The notes: generated by a model from the letters alone, not told the origin. A stretch of 64,000 bases of DNA from Billgrantia zhangzhouensis (GCF_021404465.1 NZ_JABFTT010000003.1:62001-126000), one strand, 5' to 3'; shown: positions 25,150 through 33,301, counted from the first letter of the stretch. Numbers and translations: made by a program.

Positions 25150-25229
25150 CAAGGCCATTGAAGTTGTTCTGGCCCGTTGGCCACTTCACCGGACGGGCTT
25201 TCAGCCGCCGCTTATGGCTGGCGTTAACT
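25145..25229 (+). other. attC site of cassette 5
   Basis: GTTAGCAAGGCCATTGAAG at the stop codon pairs with GCCGCTTATGGCTGGCGTTAAC at the 3' end. The crossover is at 25223/25224. Confidence 0.8.
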
Positions 25230-25273
25230 CTCAGAGAGAGGGCGGGTTACTCTTTGGATTAAAAGGGGCGTTT

Positions 25274-25761
25274 ATGTTAGTGGCGGTATCAATTGGCAGT
25301 AACCTGGGAGATAGGGAAACTAACATATTGCTCGCATGCCAAGAGATAAAAAATTGTGTGAGCCGGATGAGTTTGTTGTTAGTCCAATTTATAGCACAAG
25401 CGCTGTCGGATATGTTGACGATCCTGATTTTCTTAACTTAGCCTTACTGTTTAAAACTTACTTTGAGCCAGAGGCTTTACTAAACCAGCTACTCATGATT
25501 GAAGAAAAATACGGAAGAGTTCGCTCATATAGGAATGCGCCTAGAACGCTAGATATTGATTTGATTTTGTACGGTAGTGAAATAATTAAATCTATAATCC
25601 TTACCGTTCCTCACCCTAGGTTTCATGAAAGGCTTTTTGTCCTTGTTCCTTTAAATGATATAGGTTCTAATTTAACTCATCCAGAGTTAAAGGTTACTAT
25701 TGAGGAACTATTGAGCCGGAGATTAGAAGGCGATAGTTCTTCAAAATACATACAACCATAA
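25274..25761 (+). pseudogene. folK: Cassette 6: folK (HPPK) with a frameshift at an A6 tract
   Basis: Read across a -1 shift, this is a full-length 6-hydroxymethyl-7,8-dihydropterin pyrophosphokinase of about 162 residues: 'SIGSNLGDRETNILLAC', then 'VVSPIYSTSAVGYVDDPDFLNLA' and 'RNAPRTLDIDLILYG', 'VPHPRFHERLFVLVPL'. The frame breaks near 25348-25353, where ATA-AAA-AAT contains A-AAA-AAT, which fits the slippery X-XXY-YYZ pattern. It could be a simple one-base indel, transcript slippage or programmed frameshifting. The start ATG at 25274 follows 'AAAGGGGCG'. The gene is strongly AT-rich. A panB relic lies downstream in the same cassette. Confidence 0.8.
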
Positions 25762-25882
25762 GCTAAGTTAATTTAAAGGTAGCTTTATATAAGGTATTTA
25801 TTTTTTATCGAGCCAGATATCTCTCAATTCAGGTGCGGTTAATTTTAGGATACAGGCTATGAAAAATAATTAATACGACTTA

Positions 25883-26068
25883 ATGAGAATGAAAGGAGAC
25901 TGTGCTATTTCAATGCTTACAGATTGCACTTGTCCAGTCGCAAGAGGTATTGAAGAAGCCGGTGTTCCAGTAATACTAGTAGAGAATGCTGTCGGGATGG
26001 TGGAAATGAGGTTTGAACAGTTAACAAAACGCAGCAATTCGCGGTCTTCGGCCGCCGGACGCTCGTAA
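25883..26068 (+). pseudogene. Cassette 6: truncated panB relic
   Basis: The first ~45 codons match the N-terminus of PanB ('MLTDCTCPVARGIEEAGVPVILV...VGMVEM'), closely parallel to the intact panB cassette. The metal-ligand Asp is replaced (V-E-N instead of V-G-D). The homology stops at 'MVEMRFE' and the frame then runs straight into the attC. A deletion has removed the remaining ~215 residues. The folK-panB order mirrors that of common chromosomal folK-panB-panC operons, so an ancestral two-gene cassette is likely. Confidence 0.75.
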
Positions 26069-26098
26069 AACTCGCGCCGCTGTGATTTGCGTTAGGCT
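26019..26098 (+). other. attC site of cassette 6
   Basis: AGTTAACAAAACGCAGCAATTC opens the site inside the panB relic and GTGATTTGCGTTAGGC closes it. The arms GCGGTCTTCGGCCGCCGG form the inner stem. The crossover is at 26091/26092. Confidence 0.82.
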
Positions 26099-26119
26099 AA
26101 ATAATCGGATACCCCCTTC

Positions 26120-26407
26120 ATGCTCAAAGTAATTGCTCAAGACTTCATCAAGCCGGAACACATTGAGGACGTCATGCCTCTATATCGAGAGCTTGTGAAA
26201 AAAACCAAAGAAGAACCGCTGTGTGTGTCTTACGATCTCCACATCAACCAGAAAGACCCGGGGCACTTCGTGTTCATAGAGGAGTGGCCTGATCGTGCAG
26301 CTTTGGACGCGCACTGCGACACCGAGCACTTCAAAAGGCTGGTGCCGCAGATAGATCAGTATCAGAGATCACCTGGAACCTTCCTGCTTATGGATGTATT
26401 CCAGTAA
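26120..26407 (+). CDS. Cassette 7: antibiotic-biosynthesis-monooxygenase (ABM/YgiN-like) protein
   Basis: This 95-residue ferredoxin-like fold protein has 'YRELVKKTKEEPLCVSYDLHIN', 'GHFVFIEEWPDRAALDAHCDTEHFKRLVPQID', the typical ABM pattern with a conserved His near the end. Family members are cofactor-free monooxygenases or quinol oxidases such as YgiN; the substrate is unknown. It occupies a compact cassette alone. Confidence 0.8.
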   Translation: MLKVIAQDFIKPEHIEDVMPLYRELVKKTKEEPLCVSYDLHINQKDPGHFVFIEEWPDRAALDAHCDTEHFKRLVPQIDQYQRSPGTFLLMDVFQ

Positions 26408-26410
26408 TTT

Positions 26411-26471
26411 AGCCTAACAATTCATTCAAGCCGATGCCGCTTCGCGGCACGGCTTAATTCAGGTGTTAGAC
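26411..26471 (+). other. attC site of cassette 7
   Basis: A short, nearly palindromic site: AGCCTAACAATTCATTCAAG opens it and CTTAATTCAGGTGTTAGAC closes it, with GCCGCTTCGCGGC as a central hairpin. The crossover is at 26465/26466. Confidence 0.85.
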
Positions 26472-26487
26472 AGGGGAGAAACAAGAA

Positions 26488-27537
26488 ATGCCGAATGTTC
26501 CGACGTTCATCAAGCCGTCTCGGACTATGGACGAGGTCCAACCGCTGTCACAGGCCGTCACAATCTTGAACAGCTTGCGTGGCGTCGAAACATCGGTGGT
26601 TCTTGACCTGAATATCCTAAACATGATGCGCAGTGTGATGTCGGGGGACAGCACACTGGACGAAGAGAATCTCTCTGGCCTCGTCGATTTCTTCAACAGC
26701 AATCTCGTTTGCATCACGCCGGGCTTCGCGTTCAGAGAAGCTGACAAGGAGTATGTCGCGGGACTCCGTGCTGACTACGAGAAGTTTATGTCGTGGTATT
26801 GTCCCGGATACATCGACACTCCTAACTGCACGCACGATTTCGGGAAACGAGCTAGGAGCAGAGAGTTCAAGAGGCTTGGCCGAGGCGACCGATACACTCT
26901 CGTAATAATGTACACGGCCATGTTGGCGATCCAAGTGATCAGCAAGGAGCCCCAGGGGGCGTCGCCGGAGCAAAAGTTCTCGGCATACTTGGATTTCATG
27001 AGAACCGACGCAGATATGGTTTCTGCCATTGAGGCTGAGGTGGCCAAGTACTTCTTCTTCGACAGAACCCGCGTCAGAGACGAGTCCTTCAGGTCTCGAT
27101 GCAAAATAATACGCGACAACTTCAATAAAGGTGGAAAAGGGCGTGGTCGGCTGCAGTACACGTTGAACTACGCGAGAGATTTGGCCTATTACCGCTTCAC
27201 AGCGCTTCAGGATGGCAAGCCGTTAGATGGCGTCGTTCAGGACTGTTGGCTCGTGACCGCTGATCAAGCTCTTATAGAAATCGCGAAGTCGATTTACTTC
27301 TATCCTTGCGAGGGTGAGGCCGCGAAGTTTGTTGCGCTAGCGCGTAACGAGGAGCAAGAGCGCAGTGATTACTGGACATACTGTGACGAACTTTTTCAAA
27401 GCGCCGTGGTAAGGCGGCAGAGGTCGGGGAAATCTCTCGCCCGGATGACGAAGAAGTCTTGGAAAAAGTTGTTTTCATCCCAGCGCCGCCTCGAAAATAA
27501 GGTCCTCGAATATTGGCCTGCAGAAGAAAATGTCTAA
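26488..27537 (+). CDS. Cassette 8: PIN-like domain protein of unknown function
   Basis: This 349-residue protein has 'TSVVLDLNILNMM' near residue 36, resembling the first Asp strand of PIN nucleases, and a late 'DCWLVTADQALIEIAKS' near 255, resembling the terminal acidic motif. The region between is much longer than in typical VapC-like PIN toxins, so this would be a large, divergent member. No antitoxin gene accompanies it. The basic C-terminal tail ('RRQRSGKSLARMTKKSWKK') could bind nucleic acid. A nuclease role is a hypothesis based on two motifs only. Confidence 0.5.
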   Translation: MPNVPTFIKPSRTMDEVQPLSQAVTILNSLRGVETSVVLDLNILNMMRSVMSGDSTLDEENLSGLVDFFNSNLVCITPGFAFREADKEYVAGLRADYEKFMSWYCPGYIDTPNCTHDFGKRARSREFKRLGRGDRYTLVIMYTAMLAIQVISKEPQGASPEQKFSAYLDFMRTDADMVSAIEAEVAKYFFFDRTRVRDESFRSRCKIIRDNFNKGGKGRGRLQYTLNYARDLAYYRFTALQDGKPLDGVVQDCWLVTADQALIEIAKSIYFYPCEGEAAKFVALARNEEQERSDYWTYCDELFQSAVVRRQRSGKSLARMTKKSWKKLFSSQRRLENKVLEYWPAEENV

Positions 27538-27595
27538 CAAAGTCATGGAGCGCGACGGCTGCTTCGCAGCCGCGGCTCATGGCTGGCGTTAGAAG
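27532..27595 (+). other. attC site of cassette 8
   Basis: GTCTAACAAAGTCATGGAGC overlaps the stop codon and GGCTCATGGCTGGCGTTAGAAG closes the site. CGGCTGCTTCGCAGCCG forms the central hairpin. The crossover is at 27588/27589. Confidence 0.88.
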
Positions 27596-27628
27596 CAGTC
27601 AGCACCCAATCAAGGAGAAATAATAACC

Positions 27629-29383
27629 GTGAACCAAGATTGGTTTGAAATGAAGGATATCCGCCGAAAAAGCTTTGCTAGGTCGGTATGGATACCGTTG
27701 AGAGCCGTTCTTCACAATGAGAAGCAAGGAAGGTACGGTTACGACGGTTACAAAGAAGATTTCTTCGGAACAGGGTCAGTCGCGATACCAGTTGATAAAA
27801 TTGATGCAGCGAAGAAATTGGGTTGGATGGATATTGGGATCAGCCATGAGCACTCGGGATGGATTGAAGACGGAGTATATATTCCAGCAGAGGTGTATAA
27901 AGATTACGGAGAAGAATTTGAAGGGATACATCTCGTCTTAGAGCAAAGGACCCATGATGACAGCCCTAATATATGGCATCTCAATCAAGATCTGATCATA
28001 ACTTTGGGTTTGGTCCGAGAGGGGGATTCCTGGGTTTGCCCGAAAGATGGGTATATTGAAGTTGCGCGATTAAAAGCTTTGGGTAATAATGACCCCGCAT
28101 TGATAGAAATAAAATCTCAATATCTAAAAGATTACCTTTGTGCTAGGGGATTAGCACTATATATGACCCATTATTACAATCGAGATATTATATGTGATGA
28201 CGCCTCTCACATTTCATGGAATGAAGGGCGTAGTCAAGAGAGCAACGAACAAGACCGCTGGGAAGGAATTGTCAGTGAAATACATGAAGGTGGCCACCCG
28301 TTTGGTGAGAAGATGGCCGTTTTTCATGTTTCTAGAACAGATGTTGATGAATCTGATGATGTGCCAGACATATCAGGTATTCCCACTGATGAAAATACTC
28401 ATGGCGAATCATGGGAGAAGGGGTTTGAAGGTCGGAAATTGTACAGAATATCCGGAGAGCTTTGGCGAAACGAAATCATAATGCCGGGGGTTATAAGTCC
28501 CAAAGTTCGTGGCGACGAAGTTGAGCCTACAGTATTTTTTATTGTAGATGCAGAAGGAAACAAGAGTTGTGGCCGCGACTTAGTTGATTCTGGGAAATGG
28601 CTTTGGTTCAAGCCAGAACTGGTGATGGCGCTGTACCATAGAAGAGGTGGCCACCTTTCTTTCTATACAGCACAAACGGGTAAGGTTTCTGGTAGTTATG
28701 GCTATGGGGTTCACTTTGGTGTCAATGAATTGGGCTTGATAAACGTCTATGCAAAAGACGTTGGGTTATTACCAGAATGGCAACAACAAATATGGTCGGG
28801 CTACAACGTCGCGCCGGAAGGGGGTGTCTCTGCCGAGCTGCTTGCATCTCAGGTAAGGGCAGAGCCAGCTGATACCCAAGCGCCAGAAGAGTTCCTATCG
28901 AAAGGTATTGAAGAGGTTAACAAGCTATCTCAGGAAAAGCTAGGCATTAAGGTCTTCCAAGAACACGAAGCTATTCCTGAGCTTATGAAAAAGACGCATA
29001 GGTTTCGCGCTATCGATGAAGCGTCATTCTTTGCCTTGGCTAAAGATTTGGCACGTTTGACCGCTGACAGCCTTGATGCTCAAGCCATGCAAAGCATTGT
29101 TCCTCCTCCGAAGGGGCAAAAATGGGGCTCTCTAAAGTCATTAGAAAATATTCTGGCCTCAAAATATGACAGAAAACTCGTTCGGAAAATGACCGCACCA
29201 CTAGTGGGTGTTTACGAACTAAGACATGCAGATGCTCATCTCCCAAGTAGAAAAATTGAGGACGCCTTCAGTCTCATTGAAATAGATAGAGATTTACCCT
29301 TTGTTCATCAGGGCTTTCAAATGCTCCATTATGTAGTTTCTAGCCTTTACGGGGTTGTAGAGGGGCTACGAAGGTGGGAGTAA
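27629..29383 (+). CDS. Cassette 9: large protein of unknown function
   Basis: The product is 584 residues from the GTG at 27629 ('AAGGAGA' 11 bp upstream). I do not recognise a family. Residues 1-420 are rich in Trp, Gly and Asp and look like a globular beta-rich region. About 440-584 is helical, ending with 'VYELRHADAHLPSRKIEDAFSLI'; its R-H-A-D-A-H run recalls HEPN-like Arg/His motifs, but this is not decisive. There is no signal peptide or membrane segment. The gene is AT-rich, unlike the GC-richer second gene of the same cassette. Its size is unusual for a cassette gene. Confidence 0.6.
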   Translation: MNQDWFEMKDIRRKSFARSVWIPLRAVLHNEKQGRYGYDGYKEDFFGTGSVAIPVDKIDAAKKLGWMDIGISHEHSGWIEDGVYIPAEVYKDYGEEFEGIHLVLEQRTHDDSPNIWHLNQDLIITLGLVREGDSWVCPKDGYIEVARLKALGNNDPALIEIKSQYLKDYLCARGLALYMTHYYNRDIICDDASHISWNEGRSQESNEQDRWEGIVSEIHEGGHPFGEKMAVFHVSRTDVDESDDVPDISGIPTDENTHGESWEKGFEGRKLYRISGELWRNEIIMPGVISPKVRGDEVEPTVFFIVDAEGNKSCGRDLVDSGKWLWFKPELVMALYHRRGGHLSFYTAQTGKVSGSYGYGVHFGVNELGLINVYAKDVGLLPEWQQQIWSGYNVAPEGGVSAELLASQVRAEPADTQAPEEFLSKGIEEVNKLSQEKLGIKVFQEHEAIPELMKKTHRFRAIDEASFFALAKDLARLTADSLDAQAMQSIVPPPKGQKWGSLKSLENILASKYDRKLVRKMTAPLVGVYELRHADAHLPSRKIEDAFSLIEIDRDLPFVHQGFQMLHYVVSSLYGVVEGLRRWE

Positions 29384-29440
29384 AAGCTTCTAATCACTGT
29401 TAGCCATAAACCTGCTATTCGCACTAGGGAAGCCGTTGGC

Positions 29441-30232
29441 ATGAGTGACGAGAAAATCGGGTTGGTCTTCCAAACCGTCAAGGAGTCCCGCGGGCCGCAC
29501 ATGTTTGTGCAGTACACCCCGGCGAGCGAGAACATGCCTTTCGCATCCCTAGTGTTGGTCTATACGGAGGAGGTTGATCTCCAAGAGGTGGCGAAAAAGA
29601 TAGAAGAGGAGGCTAGGATGTGGTTTGGCCGCTATCCAGTGCCGCTCGTCGCATATGCGGTCGGTGAGGACGATGATGCCCTGGATATCTCGGGTGGTGA
29701 GGGGAAGCGTGACCTCCTGGTCTTCTCCATAGACGGGGAGCTCGTCTTTGAGTGGGGACGCTTGGGCGAGTTCAAAATGCCGCTGTTCTCTACGGACCCG
29801 CAAACGCTGCTAAGCGCTTATAGGTCCTTGCCCCATAGTACGCTAGCCCAACGGAAAGCCCGTACGCGGACAAAAGCGCTTGAGCAGCGGGCGGGTATCA
29901 GGCTACTCCTCGGCATTCTGTTTGTGCGAAGAGCGGTGGTTCCTGCCGTAATTGCGCTTGCTTTCTATCTACATCCTGTTTTGGGCTTTCTCGGTCTGCT
30001 TGGAGCTCTTGCTGATGCTGCTGTTGGAGGCTTGAGGGTGTTGGGCTATCTCCCGAAAAGCAAACGGGAGCTTGCTGAGGAGGAAAGGCGCCGCAGGATG
30101 GAACATCATGATTACCACTGTCGCCTCAATCCAACTGGCTTCGCGGTGCTCAAGGCCGAGAACCTTGGCGCGAGCCTCCGCGAAGACACCCGCGAAGAGG
30201 CGAGGCGACTCCACGATGAAGCAAGCGGCTAA
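29441..30232 (+). CDS. Cassette 9: membrane-anchored protein of unknown function
   Basis: This 263-residue protein has an N-terminal soluble region (1-150). One or two hydrophobic segments ('AVVPAVIALAFYLHPVLGFLGLLGALADAAVGGL') lie at about 170-205, and a charged C-terminal tail follows. No family is recognised. It starts 57 bp after the 584-codon gene. No clear attC lies between them, so both share one cassette, either originally or after attC loss. Its higher GC content than the upstream gene favours different origins. Confidence 0.55.
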   Translation: MSDEKIGLVFQTVKESRGPHMFVQYTPASENMPFASLVLVYTEEVDLQEVAKKIEEEARMWFGRYPVPLVAYAVGEDDDALDISGGEGKRDLLVFSIDGELVFEWGRLGEFKMPLFSTDPQTLLSAYRSLPHSTLAQRKARTRTKALEQRAGIRLLLGILFVRRAVVPAVIALAFYLHPVLGFLGLLGALADAAVGGLRVLGYLPKSKRELAEEERRRRMEHHDYHCRLNPTGFAVLKAENLGASLREDTREEARRLHDEASG

Positions 30233-30283
30233 CAGGTTGCTGCAGCCGACGGCTTCGGCGCGGCTGAGCTTTAGCGTTGGGCG
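30227..30283 (+). other. attC site of cassette 9
   Basis: GGCTAACAGGTTGCTGCAGC overlaps the stop codon and GGCTGAGCTTTAGCGTTGGGC closes the site, with a GC-rich central hairpin around CGACGGCTTCGGCG. The crossover is at 30276/30277. Confidence 0.82.
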
Positions 30284-30330
30284 GCCAGATTCGCTCATGG
30301 CGCTGGCAACTAGTTCTCTAGCGGGATCAT

Positions 30331-31137
30331 ATGCAGTATTTCTACGGCAGCTATTACAAGTACAGGGTTTGCGGAAAGCGTGGCTCAGCACAAAGGGAGC
30401 ATCTCGCCAGGCTCATCACGAACCGCGAAATGATGTTCTCGTCGCCTAGCCGCTTCAACGACCCTTACGACTGCCATCCGATCTTCGTCACCGGAGAGCC
30501 CGCTGAGGACCGCGCGCGCATTGCGCGTGCGCGGAGGGAGGGGCATGCCCGCGCGGCGCATCCGGCACAGCTGAAGCCGACAAAAGGCCAAGAGAGTCAG
30601 CACGTATCAAGGGTCATGGCGCAGCTCAGTACCCACGAAGGCGCTGCAGCTCATTTCAAGCCGTTCTTGGATAGAGGTACTGGCGTTTTCTGCATGTCGA
30701 AGGACTGGCGCCTACTCACCCAGTGGGCGTACTACGCCGATTACGGTAAAGGGCTCTGCCTCGAGTACGAAGTTGAGCCTAAGAGTGGCTTCGACCGTGT
30801 GTTTGAGGTGGAGTACCAAATTCAGCGCCCGCAAGTTCATGTAGCTCGTCTACTCGATGATGACGAGTATCGCGCGCAGGCCCTATTTGCAGCGGTGATC
30901 ACGAAGGCATCCGACTGGGCACATAAGCAAGAGGTACGGGCGCTGAGCGAAGAGCCGGGGGTGATCGTTCATCCGCCGGGGATGCTGACGTCCATCTTGG
31001 TAGGCGCAGCAGCGAGCGAAGACGACATCACGTGGCTGGCCGAATTGCTGCGCGAGCACCGGTTGAAGATTCCCCTTTACCTGGCGCGCTTGAGCAGCGA
31101 GTCGTACAGCCTTGAGCGCGTACCTATCTGGTGCTAG
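30331..31137 (+). CDS. Cassette 10: DUF2971-family protein
   Basis: The product is 268 residues with the DUF2971 pattern: 'YYKYRVCG', 'NREMMFSSPSRFNDPYDCHP', 'GVFCMSKDWRLLTQWAYYADYGKGLCLEYE' and 'KASDWAHKQEVRAL'. The biochemical role of this family is unknown to me, though it is common on accessory and defence-rich islands. The ATG at 30331 has only a weak ribosome binding site. It is cytosolic, with no signal or membrane segment. Confidence 0.78.
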   Translation: MQYFYGSYYKYRVCGKRGSAQREHLARLITNREMMFSSPSRFNDPYDCHPIFVTGEPAEDRARIARARREGHARAAHPAQLKPTKGQESQHVSRVMAQLSTHEGAAAHFKPFLDRGTGVFCMSKDWRLLTQWAYYADYGKGLCLEYEVEPKSGFDRVFEVEYQIQRPQVHVARLLDDDEYRAQALFAAVITKASDWAHKQEVRALSEEPGVIVHPPGMLTSILVGAAASEDDITWLAELLREHRLKIPLYLARLSSESYSLERVPIWC

Positions 31138-31197
31138 AGCGTCAAGTGTGTACCGTTCCGGCAAGCATGTGCTTGCCGCGCGTACCAAAAGACGGAA

Positions 31198-31250
31198 GCC
31201 CAACATCACGCTGGAGCCGAAACGCCCGCAGCTTAACCCCCCGCTGGGCG
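31198..31250 (+). other. Degenerate attC-like site of cassette 10
   Basis: GCCCAACATCACGCTGGAG can pair with CTTAACCCCCCGCTGGGC, but the crossover reads C/TGGGC instead of G/TTGGGC. It is probably a decayed attC that no longer recombines efficiently, joining cassettes 10 and 11. Confidence 0.5.
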
Positions 31251-31262
31251 GTGAGGACAGGA

Positions 31263-32221
31263 TGGATCTACTAAATATCATCAAGTCGAAGGTGCAGATT
31301 TTTCAGGGGACTGGATCTCAACAAGGTTTGGAGGCTGTCGTTCATCACATCGAGATCGCAGAGAGCCACTTCGGACAGAGCAAGAACCTTGGCGAGCATT
31401 TGTACACAGATGTTATATATCGCTCAAACCAAGCGTTTGAAGGGGCCCTGAAGGAGGCCTACCGTGTCCTTAAGGGTGAGGATCCATCCAAACTTAGCCC
31501 GTACAAGATCGAGAAGCACCTTGAATCCGAGGGGATCCTGAAGGAGCGGGTTCTCAGCCAGCTGACAAACTACCGGACAGAGTGGCGAAACAAGTCCACG
31601 CACGATTATCAGCTTTTCTTCTCGTCGCAGGAAGCAATGCTCGCCATAGTGAGCGTTTCGGCCTTCTTCTCCATACTGCTAGATCAAATGATGGAAAAGC
31701 ACTTCTATGAGACCGAGAAGGCTCGCCTCAGCAAGGTTGCAAAGTCCTTGTTCGAGGATGTACCGGACTATGGGTCGATGGAATTCATCCAGCAGTGTGT
31801 TGAGCTAGTCACTCACTTCGGAACAGAGCTTCAACGCGACAAGCCGGACCGGTCGCAGTTGAAGGAGCAAGAGCTTCTTGGGAAGCTCTCGGGTTTCATA
31901 GCCGCTTCCGACCCGCAGATTCGGATATCTACGGAAAAACCGATAAATTATGCGTCCGGCCGCCTACGCGTCGATATGCTCTTGGAAAAGGGTGATGACG
32001 CTGTGATTCTTGAACTGAAGAACTCGCCACATGAGTGGAGGCGTCGGGCACGAGAAGGCGTAGAGCAGCTTAGGCATTATCTGATAGCGTCAGAGCTGTC
32101 ACACGGTATAGTCTTTATTCCTGCGCTTAGGCCTGGGTGGAAGCACACCGTAAACGAACAATCAATTGATGCCCCGCACGGGAAGCTGCATATTGCGGTG
32201 GTCGCTCCAGACAAGGAGTGA
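31263..32221 (+). CDS. Cassette 11: HEPN-like / PD-(D/E)xK-like fusion protein
   Basis: This 319-residue protein has an N-terminal helical region with 'YRTEWRNKSTHDYQLF', a HEPN-type R-x4-H motif (Arg109-His114). After a linker, the C-terminal domain has 'GRLRVDMLLEKGDDAVILELKNS', a plausible PD-(D/E)xK site (Asp238, Glu251, Lys253), followed by helices. HEPN domains are often RNases in abortive infection and toxin-antitoxin systems; PD-(D/E)xK domains cut DNA or RNA. The fusion in one cassette suggests a stand-alone defence protein, though no activity is proven. The start at 31263 removes an implausible upstream extension of the frame. Confidence 0.65.
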
Positions 32222-32230
32222 CCGAAGATG

Positions 32231-32304
32231 GCACAACAAGTCCATCGAGCGGACCGTCAAAAAGCTGGCGCTTTTCGCCCGCCGATCATGTCCGGCGTTA
32301 CAAA
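32231..32304 (+). other. attC site of cassette 11
   Basis: GCACAACAAGTCCATCGAGC opens and GATCATGTCCGGCGTTACAAAC closes the site; GTCCATCGAGCGGAC and the CGCCCGCCGATC side form stems. The crossover is at 32297/32298. Confidence 0.72.
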
Positions 32305-32321
32305 CTTAATTTGGAACCCCT

Positions 32322-32952
32322 GTGAACACTCCCCTAATAAAGGATTTTGTTAAAGATTCCGTGCTCCCCATTCTTCCAATCATTGAAGAGATGAAGCCTT
32401 GGGAAGCGATATCAGAAATAGAAGCTGTCATTAAATCCCTGATGGAGACTTTGGATATTTCTGAATATTATTTCAAGAACAATCAAGCTGTGCATAAAAG
32501 CGCAATTATTGAAGAAACCGCTCAGCTAAAGGGTCCGATGGTTATTGGCCCTTCGTGTTTTGTGTCAAATGGGAGTTTGTTGCGTGGAGGCGTTATGTTA
32601 GACTCAAATTGTATTGTTGGGCATTGTGGAGAGCTAAAAACCTCAATAATGATAGCAGGAAGTAAAATTGCTCACCTTAATTTTGTGGGGGGATAGCATA
32701 ATAGGAAACAGTGCTAACGTGGAAGCTGGTGCTGTAATAGCGAACTATAGGAATGAATTAGAGAATAAGGAGATATATGTCAATTATAATGACCAAGCAA
32801 TTGCAACTGGTGTTGAAAAATTTGGTGCGATCCTAGGAGACAATTCTCGAATTGGCGCAAATGCTGTTATAGCGCCAGGATCAATGTTTGTAGAGCGTAG
32901 CATTGTAAAAAGGGGGATGGCTGTTGATCAATACGAACAAATAAAATTGTAA
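32322..32952 (+). pseudogene. Cassette 12: hexapeptide-repeat (left-handed beta-helix) protein, frameshifted
   Basis: Two overlapping frames reconstruct one protein of about 210 residues: an N-terminal helical segment, then 'AIIEETAQLKGPMVIGPSCFVSNGSLLRGG' and, after the shift, 'GDSIIGNSANVEAGAVIANYRNE' and 'GDNSRIGANAVIAPGSMFV'. This is the LpxA/GlmU-type hexapeptide pattern of acyl- or nucleotidyltransferases. The shift lies at a G6 run, 32687-32692, where one G fewer would restore 'F-V-G-D-S'. It is AT-rich. Without the repair only a truncated 124-residue product is made. Confidence 0.7.
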
Positions 32953-33031
32953 CAATACGCACCAGTTAACGCTATCTTGGATGGAATGTCTTACGCTTCG
33001 CTCCAGCCGTCCCAAAGCATATCGTTATGTG
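32947..33031 (+). other. attC site of cassette 12
   Basis: TTGTAACAATACGCACCAG at the stop codon opens the site and AAAGCATATCGTTATGTGC closes it, with an inner stem around GGATGGAATG / CAGCCGTCCC. The crossover is at 33024/33025. Confidence 0.7.
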
Positions 33032-33049
33032 CTTAAAAGGAGATGAGCA

Positions 33050-33286
33050 GTGGCCTTCTCTGAATCCGAAAAAGCCGCTTTGTTAGAGGTGAAAGGTGTC
33101 GGGCCGACGGTCGTCAAACGATTTGAGGAAATCGGTATCGATTCCTTCAGTAAGTTATCGGCTCATAATGCAAAAGATATTGCCGAAATGGTGGCTTCGA
33201 TGCTGAGAAACACCTGCTGGAAAAATAGCCCTCAAGCCTTGTCGGCAGTTGAGGCCGCTATTTCGAGAGCAAGGGAAGGCCTTTAG
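33050..33286 (+). CDS. Cassette 13: small helix-hairpin-helix protein
   Basis: The product is 78 residues from the GTG at 33050 ('AAGGAGAT' upstream). It contains 'LLEVKGVGPTVVKRFEEIGIDSFSKLS', a helix-hairpin-helix DNA-binding motif like those in nucleases and DUF4332-type proteins, and a helical C-terminus. It may bind DNA non-specifically; its function is unknown. Confidence 0.75.
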   Translation: MAFSESEKAALLEVKGVGPTVVKRFEEIGIDSFSKLSAHNAKDIAEMVASMLRNTCWKNSPQALSAVEAAISRAREGL

Positions 33287-33301
33287 TGTTGCGCAGCGCC
33301 G

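Noticed and set aside
29384-29440. An attC between the two genes of cassette 9
   Set aside because: CACTGTTAGCC resembles a crossover core, but no complementary left arm is found in the short spacer.
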